A stretch of DNA of 5,536 nt. It comes from Bacteroidales bacterium UBA5349 (lineage in GTDB: Bacteria > Bacteroidota > Bacteroidia > Bacteroidales > Tenuifilaceae). Positions 1-5,523 of the stretch are shown here, one piece after another. The stretch lies in NCBI GenBank assembly GCA_002410065.1, contig DHQB01000012.1, positions 1-5,536 of the forward strand, read 5' to 3'. The notes under the pieces are model-generated. The model saw only the letters and a program-made list of their open reading frames with translations, did not search any database and was not told the origin of the DNA. A program made the translations under genes and the position numbers. Numbering within the stretch: position 1 is the first letter of the stretch; every line of letters starts with the position of its first letter.

Positions 1-18
1 CTTTACGTACCCTCATCC

Positions 19-27
19 GTTGTATGC
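19..27 (+). other. Possible left cassette boundary (attC R'-like box)
   Basis: GTTGTATGC is the exact reverse complement of GCATACAAC at 5389-5397 near the other end of the window. If the right-hand structure is an attC-like site, GTTGTAT (19-25) would be the R' box left at the upstream junction after insertion, with the cassette beginning at the T at position 20. Integron cassettes do carry the two halves of their own R box pair at opposite ends. The box fits the GTTRRRY consensus except at one position. A second string, GTTAAAC at 32-38, fits the consensus fully but has no matching partner at the right end. Confidence 0.4.
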
Positions 28-156
28 AAGTGTTAAACCCCAAAACGACACGTCCTTACGAACAATAATTAATCAAGAAAAAGAAGACAAATAGCAGAAA
101 TTATCCTGAAGAAATAAAATGCTGACAGATACGAAGAAATTTTGTTTTTCTCCCCC

Positions 157-245
157 CGCACAAAGACAAGAGACAGTGGAATTAGCAAGGCAACCCCACC
201 GCACAAAAAGCACATCCCGCAAAAACGCATAGGCAAACGCACAAA
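157..245 (+). repeat. Three copies of octamer CGCACAAA
   Basis: CGCACAAA occurs at 157-164, 200-207 and 238-245, spaced 43 and 38 bases apart. A fourth copy lies at 5297-5304 in the right non-coding region. The copies sit in short C-rich, A-rich alternations. They may be remnants of a dispersed repeat or binding sites; nothing in the window decides between these. Confidence 0.4.
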
Positions 246-260
246 TCCCATTTTGCGGGA
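215..260. repeat. 10-bp perfect inverted repeat with 26-nt spacer
   Basis: TCCCGCAAAA (215-224) is perfectly complementary to TTTTGCGGGA (251-260). Just downstream, TGCGC (276-280) pairs with GCGCA (296-300). No U-tract follows and no gene is known to end here, so a simple terminator is not obvious. The repeat lies more than 230 bases before the first gene. Confidence 0.5.
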
Positions 261-494
261 AGAGTTGTTTTTCCCTGCGCACCGTAGGAAATCTAGCGCA
301 TTTACTCTTCTTCGGAATGTTTAACATAATTTTACATGCAACAATAATTCATACCATACACTTGATAGAAAATAGAAATATAATTGAATTACATCTTTTG
401 TTAAAATGGATAAATCTGCCAAACATTATGCGTAATTAAATTTATTTATGTATATTTATCATTTATATTCTGTGATTTAATAGAGTTAAATAAA

Positions 495-1157
495 ATGATA
501 AAATTAATCGAAAGGTATTTTAGAATAAGCAATTGGGTAGTTTTGATAGTATTAGTAGCCTTATACGCTGCTGCTTTAACTATAGAATTTAATTATGTGT
601 TTACTAATGATTTCTATATCTCATCACTTGAAGGAAAACGCAGTTTTGAGAGCATAAACAGTTTTATTACCAAAGAAAGAGATATACAATGGGTCAATTA
701 TCCTATCTCTATCCTTATCGTGCTTGTTCCAACATTGCTTGTTGCATTCTGCCTTAACATTGGGGCTGTTCTTAATAATCAAAAAGTTTCATTTTCCAAG
801 TTATTTGGCATTGCTTTAAAAGCGCAACTTATTTTTGCCCTGAACTACCTTATTGCCATATCACTCAAAGCTGCCAATATGGTAACATTTTCGTTTGCTT
901 CAGTGAACAACAACTATAGTTTCCATTCATTACTCCGCTTTTTCGACAATAAGAATTTGCCTTACTGGCTGCTATACCCATTGCAGTGCGTAAATGTTGC
1001 TGAAGTTGTGCACATATTCTTTCTTTCGCTAGGTATTTCCTTTTTGTTGAAACAAAAATATGGTAAATCATTACTTTTCGTACTGCTTTGGTACGGTATG
1101 GGGCTATTATTCTGGATTGTATTCACGGTTTTCCTGCAAACCGTTTTATATACATAG
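495..1157 (+). CDS. Five-segment integral membrane protein of unknown function
   Basis: This 220-residue protein is mostly membrane. Hydrophobic segments fall at about residues 13-31, 70-93, 103-122, 158-185 and 192-217, joined by polar loops (about 32-69 and 123-157). The N-terminus is positively charged (K3, R7, R10), which suggests it is cytoplasmic. I recognise no catalytic motif. The fold is loosely reminiscent of Yip1-type five-helix proteins, but I cannot confirm that. The ATG at 495 follows an AU-rich leader (TTAAATAAA) typical of Bacteroidota starts, and no alternative upstream start is visible. It is the first gene of a + strand locus and lies 68 bases ahead of the double-glycine peptide gene. 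An immunity protein or a membrane partner of the exporter is a reasonable guess from position alone. It is moderately AT-rich like its neighbours. Confidence 0.85.
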   Translation: MIKLIERYFRISNWVVLIVLVALYAAALTIEFNYVFTNDFYISSLEGKRSFESINSFITKERDIQWVNYPISILIVLVPTLLVAFCLNIGAVLNNQKVSFSKLFGIALKAQLIFALNYLIAISLKAANMVTFSFASVNNNYSFHSLLRFFDNKNLPYWLLYPLQCVNVAEVVHIFFLSLGISFLLKQKYGKSLLFVLLWYGMGLLFWIVFTVFLQTVLYT

Positions 1158-1158
1158 C

Positions 1159-1183
1159 ATACCATTGTGCACTCCAATGGTAT
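1159..1183 (+). terminator. Hairpin between membrane protein and peptide genes
   Basis: ATACCATTG (1159-1167) and CAATGGTAT (1175-1183) form a perfect 9-bp stem with a 7-nt loop, starting two bases after the stop codon of the membrane protein gene. It is followed by A-rich sequence (ACAATAAAG), not a U-tract. It may therefore be a weak terminator, an RNA-processing or stability element, or a protein-binding palindrome in front of the peptide gene. A TATAAT string at 1200-1205 lies just downstream, 20 bases before the peptide ATG, but lacks a clear -35 partner. Confidence 0.45.
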
Positions 1184-1225
1184 ACAATAAAGATGGGTGT
1201 ATAATACTAACTAAAAATTTTAACT

Positions 1226-1417
1226 ATGAAAGAGCTAACTTTAGAGCAAATGGAAACTACCCAAGGGGGTAAGTTTTGGGGTTGGGATTGTGTCCCGACA
1301 GGAGAAATGTACATAATGCCAAATGGTGAATGCCAAGAAATCTGGAATTGTACAAGATTCATGTTTTGGATTGAAGTTGATGAAGAACCTGTAACAGGTG
1401 GATGTGCAACATGGTAA
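1226..1417 (+). CDS. Double-glycine leader peptide precursor, four-Cys acidic core
   Basis: A 63-residue precursor. Residues 1-15 (MKELTLEQMETTQGG) form a short leader of the double-glycine class, with Leu at -12, Met at -7 and Gly-Gly at -2/-1 relative to the expected cut; Thr at -4 replaces the usual hydrophobic residue. The 48-residue core has Cys at core positions 7, 21, 27 and 45, five Trp (3, 5, 25, 33, 48), three Phe and one Tyr. It has eight acidic against two basic side chains, so it is clearly acidic. Leaders of this type are cut by C39 peptidase domains, and such a transporter is encoded downstream at 2971-5118. Four Cys plus a nearby thioredoxin-like protein suggest two disulfides in the exported product. 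Killing, signalling or another role cannot be told from sequence. The start is fixed by the leader motif and the AU-rich context before ATG. No second precursor was found in the window. Confidence 0.88.
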   Translation: MKELTLEQMETTQGGKFWGWDCVPTGEMYIMPNGECQEIWNCTRFMFWIEVDEEPVTGGCATW

Positions 1418-1437
1418 AGTCCAATTAAAAATTAAAG

Positions 1438-1478
1438 GAAGAACTTCATAATGTTTAAAAATCATTGTGAGGTTCTTC
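1438..1478 (+). terminator. 16-bp stem-loop after the peptide gene (attenuator or stabiliser)
   Basis: GAAGAACTTCATAATG (1438-1453) pairs with CATTGTGAGGTTCTTC (1463-1478): 16 contiguous pairs, two of them G-U, around a 9-nt loop. It starts 20 bases after the peptide stop codon. The 3' flank is AU-rich (ATAATCTTAAATT) but not a clean U-run, so partial termination or protection of the 3' end of the peptide mRNA is more likely than full termination. The 9-mer CTTCATAAT is also directly repeated at 1444-1452 and 1475-1483. The structure contains the ATG at 1451, which argues that the next gene really starts later, at 1499. Confidence 0.7.
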
Positions 1479-1498
1479 ATAATCTTAAATTAAATAAA

Positions 1499-2416
1499 AT
1501 GTTACTTAACTTTTATTTGAAGTTCTGTATTTCTACTGTTTTTGTTTTAACTTTTTCTATTCAGTCAACTTCCCAGGAAGCATATGTCAGTTGGAATGGG
1601 AGAATAGTTTCAGAAGAAAACTTATCGATAGAGTTTGTGCACATACAAATTAATGCTAACAATAGGCACTTCTTGTTTATGTCAGATGACAATGGTGTCG
1701 TTAACATTTTATATAACAATAGTTCTCCATCTGATACAGCAATTATTTCTTGCGTAGGCTATGAAACTAAGAAAATAGCTGTGTCTTCTCTTGCTTCAAT
1801 TAACTCAATAATCCTTTCCAAAAGATATTATGAAATTGGCGAGGTTGTTGTAACACCCCGAAAGTGCAAAACAGTAACCATTGGTAACAAAAAGAAAAAA
1901 CCAATTGGTCATTCTCAAATGTATTTTAATACACAATCTGCTCTTAATATATTAAATCCTGGAATATGTGGGAAAATTAAATCAGTTAGTATTTATATGT
2001 ACAACAGATATGAAAAGGCATGGAAATACAGACCTTTTCGTCTTAGGTTGTATGAAGGCGGAGATAGCATTGGCAACGAATTAATAAAAAATGAGATAAT
2101 TGCCAACTTGCCTTCTGATAAAAAAAACTGGGTTACAATAAATATTGCACCTTTCAATATTAGTTTACCCTCCAGCGGGATTGTAGTTTCTGTTGAAGCA
2201 CTTAGCGCAGAGTATTATTTCAGGAATGGATATATTGAAAGTGTTATCTCAAAAAATGGTTTGGTGAATTCAATTAGTGTCGGTTGGACTTTTGATGGCA
2301 TACGTGGCAGTAAAGGTATTGAATCTTGGAGGTATTCAGAATACAACGGCTGGCATCAACGAAATTCAAAGAATAATTTTCTATATAAAATCAACATTGA
2401 GGTGTGTGAGGAGTGA
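1499..2416 (+). CDS. Secreted protein with carboxypeptidase-regulatory-like domain
   Basis: From the ATG at 1499 the protein has 305 residues. Residues 1-26 form a signal peptide (Lys8, then a hydrophobic stretch to about 20, then STSQ). It lacks a lipobox Cys at the cut site, so it is probably cleaved by signal peptidase I. Residues about 31-118 match the pattern of the carboxypeptidase-regulatory-like beta domain known from SusC/TonB-receptor N-termini: G-R-I-V-S early, a DDNG turn, SCVGYET, an IILS strand, and the closing EVVVTP at 115-120. After a Lys-rich linker (130-134), residues about 138-301 appear to be a second beta-rich domain (RLRLYEGG, WVTINI, SSGIVVSVE) that I do not recognise. 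No barrel or plug domain is present. The frame is open from an ATG at 1451, but that codon is buried in a hairpin and would put 16 polar residues before the signal peptide. It acts in the periplasm or at the surface, and its place between precursor and exporter suggests an accessory role in export or recognition. Confidence 0.8.
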   Translation: MLLNFYLKFCISTVFVLTFSIQSTSQEAYVSWNGRIVSEENLSIEFVHIQINANNRHFLFMSDDNGVVNILYNNSSPSDTAIISCVGYETKKIAVSSLASINSIILSKRYYEIGEVVVTPRKCKTVTIGNKKKKPIGHSQMYFNTQSALNILNPGICGKIKSVSIYMYNRYEKAWKYRPFRLRLYEGGDSIGNELIKNEIIANLPSDKKNWVTINIAPFNISLPSSGIVVSVEALSAEYYFRNGYIESVISKNGLVNSISVGWTFDGIRGSKGIESWRYSEYNGWHQRNSKNNFLYKINIEVCEE

Positions 2417-2441
2417 AAAATAAGTAACAAATTGTCATACT

Positions 2442-2993
2442 ATGAGTAAGTATAGGAGAGTAAACAGATTGCTAAATCCAACCAAAAGAGTAGCCGCAAT
2501 AACCACATTATTGTCATTCACGTTAGCAGCTTGTTGGATGGCTCTAATAATCTATCACCGAATTCAGGATTCAAAATTCAGTCCCAGAGAATTACCCCGC
2601 ACGCAGCTATTTGAGCCAGATAGTGGTGCTCCATATTCAATGTCAATGCGAAAGGATAAACTATTGGTTTTCTTTAGCCCATTCTGTTCTTTCTGTGAAC
2701 AATATGCACATGATATAGTAAACACCCAAAATATGCTTGAGGGTATTCAAATACTATTCATATCCACAGAGCTCCCCGAGTACATCCTAGAGTTTTCATT
2801 CAGTCATCCTTCAGATAAAATAGTTTACCTCTGCGATGAAACTTCTCTTTTCAGCAAGGAGCTTAAGGTTAAACGATACCCAACAACTTTCTTGTATAAC
2901 GGCAAGAGTCAAAAGCTAACCATGCAATTCGCAGGTGCGGTACCAATTGGGCAAATACTTCAAGAATTCAATGATGAGAAAAAAACCAGGTAG
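2442..2993 (+). CDS. Membrane-anchored thioredoxin-fold disulfide oxidoreductase
   Basis: A 183-residue protein with a basic N-terminus (K3, R5, R6, R9, K15, R16), one membrane segment at about 17-38, and a soluble domain from about 52 to 178. The soluble part has the thioredoxin hallmarks: the strand LLVFFSP, the redox pair C82-S-F-C85, the middle strand IQILFIS, and the cis-proline loop Y146-P147-T-T followed by FLYN. Two other Cys (31, in the membrane segment, and 131) are probably not redox-active. Positive-inside topology puts the catalytic domain in the periplasm. The family ranges from reductants (TlpA/ResA-like) to oxidases, and the sequence alone does not fix the direction. Lying next to the exporter of a four-Cys peptide, it most plausibly makes or rearranges that peptide's disulfides. 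It starts 25 bases after the previous stop, and its end overlaps the transporter start by 23 bases, implying co-translation. Confidence 0.87.
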   Translation: MSKYRRVNRLLNPTKRVAAITTLLSFTLAACWMALIIYHRIQDSKFSPRELPRTQLFEPDSGAPYSMSMRKDKLLVFFSPFCSFCEQYAHDIVNTQNMLEGIQILFISTELPEYILEFSFSHPSDKIVYLCDETSLFSKELKVKRYPTTFLYNGKSQKLTMQFAGAVPIGQILQEFNDEKKTR

Positions 2994-5118
2994 GTACTTT
3001 GTAAAACAAAAGGACCAATCGGACTGTGGTATTGCCTGCCTGCTCTCCATTATAAGATACTACGGGGGCAATGCTACCCTTGAGCAATTACGCGAACATA
3101 GCGGCACGGATAGGGTTGGAACTACACTACTGGGGCTAATGGAGGCGGCAAAAGCTAATGGTTTCGACGCAAAAGGGTACGAGGCAGATGCAAGATGCTT
3201 AATGGAACACAACCAGCCCTCAATTCTTCATGTGCAAATAGATAAGCTGGAGCACTACATGGTATTCTTTGCATATCAGAACAATTCTTTTACCATCGGC
3301 AACCCAGCCGAGGGCATAAGAGAGTACTCTTCGGACGAGCTAGATAGCATTTGGATAAGCAAACGCTGCCTCGTATTAAAACCCAATGGTTCTTTTGAAA
3401 CCGCCAAGCAGCAGGAAAAGCGTAAGGTAAACTGGTTTTACCAATTGGTGAAAGAGGACATTAATGTATTAATCTCGAGCGCAATTATTGGGCTTATTCT
3501 TGCAGGCTTGGGAATGGCAACCGCTATTTTCTCACAGAAACTTATTGATACAATTATCCCCAGCAACAGCATTAGCAAGCTTATTACTGCTACGCTTATG
3601 CTTTTTTTGCTGCTTATTATCAGGTCCATACTTCAATACGTGAGAGGTCGTATGGTGATTGGCCAGAGCATGAACTTTAACAACCGGATTGTGAACTATT
3701 TCTACAACTCGCTGCTTTACCTACCCAAGCGATTTTTTGATGGGCGTGAGGTAGGAGATATGATTGCTCGCCTGAATGATACATCTCGAATACAGAATAC
3801 CATAACCCAACTAATAGGCACGTTACTCATAGACCTGCTCACGCTTATAGTAACGCTAATTGTTATTTTCCATTACTCTTGGCAAGTAGGCGTAGTTGCT
3901 GTTCTTTTCGCTCCGCTATACTTTATCATTATTTGGGCTCACAATAGTCGAATTGTAACTAGGCAGCAAGAGGTGATGAAGGGTTATGCTCAAACTGAAA
4001 GTTTTTACATAGATACCATTAAGGGCATTGGCGATGTTAAGGGTTCTTGTAGCGAGTCGCATTTCAAATCGGTTGGCAGCACAATATATAGCGCATACCA
4101 GTTCAAAGTGTTTTCTTTGGGTTCCCTTGGTGTATCCCTCAGCCTACTTTATGGTGCTATTGGGGTTCTTTTTATCACATCGGTATTGGCTATTGGTGGA
4201 ATTCTTGTAATACAAAATACATTAACCACTGGCGCATTGATGGCTCTTTTCGCCCTCGTTTCTGCGCTAATTCCCTCCGTGCAGAATTTAGCCATGCTTC
4301 CTATCCCATTTAACTCAGCCCGAATAGCATTTGATAGGATGTTTGAATTTACAGGGGTCTCTCCTGAGCCTTATTCTAAAGGTAAAATTGAATGCATTAA
4401 GGAGTTATCACTTGAACGTGTACACTTTCGTTTCCAGGGTAGAAGCGCATTGCTAAAGGGAATCAACCTCAACGTAAAGAAAGGCGAGTTAGTGGCTCTT
4501 ACTGGCGAGAGCGGGTGTGGCAAAAGCACAATTGCCCAGATTCTTGAGAAGTTTTATCCAGTAGAAAGCGGAAAAATTTTAGTGAATGGGAGTATGCCGC
4601 TAACAGACATCAACACGAACTACTGGCGCAGTATGGTAGGTTACGTTCCCCAAACCCCTCATATCTTCAACGGCACAATTCTTGAAAACATTCTAATTAA
4701 TAGCAATGTTCAACCACAAGTGCTAATGCAAAAAATAAATGACTGGAATCTTTCTGGTTTCATGCAACAGTTTCCAATGGGGCTACATACACTGGTTGGT
4801 GAAAAAGGAGTAAATCTCTCTGGCGGGCAGATACAGGTAGTATCAATGCTCAGAGCTTTTATAAAACAGCCAGAACTCATTATTCTGGATGAGGCTACAT
4901 CAGCAATGGATAGAAAAACGGAATCGCTAGTATTAAGTTTGTTGAAGCAAATAAAATCTGAAATAGCAACTATTTTAATCTCCCACAAAATTCAAGCATT
5001 CAAGTCTCTTGCAGATAGAATTTATATCCTTGAGGACGGGGTCATAAATTCCTCAGGCACTCACCAAGTGCTTATGGAATCAGAAAACTTTTACAGCCAA
5101 TACTGGAAAGAGTATTAA
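2971..5118 (+). CDS. Peptidase-containing ABC transporter (C39 protease + exporter)
   Basis: A bifunctional inner-membrane exporter of 715 residues, the usual length for the family, which removes double-glycine leaders and exports the core peptide using ATP. Residues about 6-138 are the C39 peptidase: oxyanion Gln13, nucleophile Cys19 in SDCGIAC, and His95 in EHYMV. The usual third residue, Asp in a DP motif, is Asn111 (GNPAEG). About six membrane helices span 165-440. The ATPase domain, about 470-715, has Walker A GESGCGKST (512-520), Q-loop Gln561, signature LSGGQ (616-620), Walker B LIILDEA (Asp640, Glu641) and switch His672, so it looks fully active. The start is taken as ATG 2971; ATG 2974 is equally possible, and GTG 2935 would add 12 residues that match no family pattern. 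It overlaps the thioredoxin-like gene. Its likely substrate is the peptide encoded at 1226-1417. No HlyD-type adaptor gene follows, although Gram-negative relatives often have one. Confidence 0.95.
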   Translation: MMRKKPGRYFVKQKDQSDCGIACLLSIIRYYGGNATLEQLREHSGTDRVGTTLLGLMEAAKANGFDAKGYEADARCLMEHNQPSILHVQIDKLEHYMVFFAYQNNSFTIGNPAEGIREYSSDELDSIWISKRCLVLKPNGSFETAKQQEKRKVNWFYQLVKEDINVLISSAIIGLILAGLGMATAIFSQKLIDTIIPSNSISKLITATLMLFLLLIIRSILQYVRGRMVIGQSMNFNNRIVNYFYNSLLYLPKRFFDGREVGDMIARLNDTSRIQNTITQLIGTLLIDLLTLIVTLIVIFHYSWQVGVVAVLFAPLYFIIIWAHNSRIVTRQQEVMKGYAQTESFYIDTIKGIGDVKGSCSESHFKSVGSTIYSAYQFKVFSLGSLGVSLSLLYGAIGVLFITSVLAIGGILVIQNTLTTGALMALFALVSALIPSVQNLAMLPIPFNSARIAFDRMFEFTGVSPEPYSKGKIECIKELSLERVHFRFQGRSALLKGINLNVKKGELVALTGESGCGKSTIAQILEKFYPVESGKILVNGSMPLTDINTNYWRSMVGYVPQTPHIFNGTILENILINSNVQPQVLMQKINDWNLSGFMQQFPMGLHTLVGEKGVNLSGGQIQVVSMLRAFIKQPELIILDEATSAMDRKTESLVLSLLKQIKSEIATILISHKIQAFKSLADRIYILEDGVINSSGTHQVLMESENFYSQYWKEY

Positions 5119-5390
5119 AATAATATGGTTATATTGCTATCTATTTATCAACAAAAGACATATTCCTTAGGGTAGCCCACCCCACTTGCAAGCACTTTGG
5201 CAAGTCGCACTAGCCCCGCTACAGCCAAAACTTACCAAAGAGCTTCCAAGCCCTGCCCAGCTAACCGCCTTTAAGGGCGGTTTAAGGATTTGCCCACGCA
5301 CAAAAACAAAATTAGGGACATTTCGTCAACAGGTCGAAAGATACGGCATTCCAAACGCCACCTTTCAGCCTGTGGACATAAAACACCAGC
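5119..5390. other. 3' non-coding region with short hairpins
   Basis: No credible gene is present. One open frame (5186-5422, TTG start, 78 codons) has a low-complexity translation, no ribosome-binding context and no recognisable domain, and runs into the attC-like structure. The first 50 bases after the transporter are AT-rich, then composition turns distinctly GC-richer than the genes. ACTTGC (5184-5189) can pair with GCAAGT (5200-5205). An octamer CGCACAAA at 5297-5304 repeats the one found three times near the left end. Confidence 0.6.
5263..5282 (+). terminator. Candidate transcription terminator hairpin
   Basis: AACCGCC (5263-5269) and GGCGGTT (5276-5282) form a perfect 7-bp GC-rich stem with a 6-nt loop, 144 bases after the transporter stop codon. 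The sequence after it (TAAGGATTTG) has no long U-run, so it is a weak terminator by sequence. It is nonetheless the strongest stem between the operon end and the attC-like structure. Confidence 0.4.
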
Positions 5391-5523
5391 ATACAACAAG
5401 GGGTGCAGCCAATGCGGGTTAGTTAGGGAACCTCGGAACTTCATCGCCCGTTGGGGGCGATTTCATCGTGCGATGAAATCGAAACTCGCGCTCCCGCACT
5501 CGCCACACCCCCAGCCGTTAGCA
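5391..5523 (+). other. attC-like recombination site (integron-type) candidate
   Basis: ATACAAC (5391-5397) resembles the R'' box RYYYAAC, and GTTAGCA (5517-5523) resembles the R' box GTTRRRY; each deviates from consensus. Between them, 5400-5418 and 5493-5511 pair in register at 15 of 19 positions, including GGGGTG with CACCCC and TGCGGG with CCCGCA. A spacer of 2 nt on one side and 5 nt on the other separates the stem from the boxes. The total of 133 bp is within the known attC range, and the variable central part carries two further hairpins. It lies at the 3' end of the operon in the orientation expected for a cassette, and R'' is exactly complementary to GTTGTAT at 19-25. No integrase gene is in the window, so it could instead be a mobile or dispersed repeat of similar shape. 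Confidence 0.45.
5444..5481. repeat. Two adjoining hairpins inside the attC-like site
   Basis: TCGCCC (5444-5449) pairs with GGGCGA (5455-5460), loop GTTGG. Overlapping its last three bases, CGATTTCATCG (5458-5468) pairs with CGATGAAATCG (5471-5481), an 11-bp perfect inverted repeat with only TG between the arms. Because they share bases 5458-5460, full stems cannot form at once, so either can be read as the alternative terminal structure of the larger folded site. No U-tract follows. Confidence 0.65.

Larger units (their letters stand above)
1..494. other. 5' non-coding region, no convincing gene
   Basis: No credible coding sequence is seen. The short open frames on both strands here have low-complexity or Cys/Phe-rich translations, no recognisable domain and no plausible start context. 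Positions 1-330 are comparatively GC-rich, with three copies of the octamer CGCACAAA and a 10-bp inverted repeat. Positions 330-494 are strongly AT-rich and lead into the first gene, so the operon promoter most likely lies there. I could not find a good match to the Bacteroidota promoter (TTTG about 20 bases before TAnnTTTG). The closest -7-like string is TAAATCTG at 411-418, without a properly spaced partner. Confidence 0.6.
19..5517 (+). mobile_element. Hypothetical 5.5-kb gene cassette carrying the whole operon
   Basis: If 19-25 and 5391-5523 are the junction box and attC-like site, the mobile unit would run from base 20 to base 5517 and contain all five + strand genes plus about 475 bases of leader and 400 bases of trailer. 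In favour are the exact complementarity of the two ends, the gene orientation towards the site, CCG just before the cut point at both junctions, and the compositional shift from AT-rich genes to GC-richer flanks. Against are its size, far above the usual single-gene integron cassette, and the absence of an integrase here. Treat it as a hypothesis. Confidence 0.3.

Noticed and set aside
73..327. 84-codon minus-strand open frame, and overlapping open frames on both strands, in the left region
   Set aside because: The Cys/Phe-rich translation has no domain or plausible start context, and the region is better explained by inverted and direct repeats.
397..418. Bacteroidota-type promoter (TTTG ... 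TAAATCTG) before the first gene
   Set aside because: The spacing is only 10 bases and the -7 element has a mismatch, so it falls short of the known TTTG / TAnnTTTG arrangement.
1400..1405. Second Gly-Gly (VTGGC) near the C-terminus of the peptide as a processing site
   Set aside because: It lacks the upstream leader pattern (Leu -12, hydrophobic -7), and cutting there would leave a 4-residue product.
1451..1498. ATG at 1451 as the start of the secreted beta-domain protein
   Set aside because: It lies within the 16-bp hairpin and would place 16 mostly polar residues ahead of the signal peptide. ATG 1499 gives a normal signal peptide and an AU-rich leader.
2935..2970. GTG at 2935 as the transporter start
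   Set aside because: It adds 12 residues unlike the family N-terminus and enlarges the overlap with the upstream gene. The tandem ATG at 2971/2974 puts the catalytic Cys near residue 19, as is usual.
5186..5422. 78-codon + strand open frame with TTG start
   Set aside because: No ribosome-binding context, low-complexity product, and it runs through a hairpin into the folded attC-like structure.
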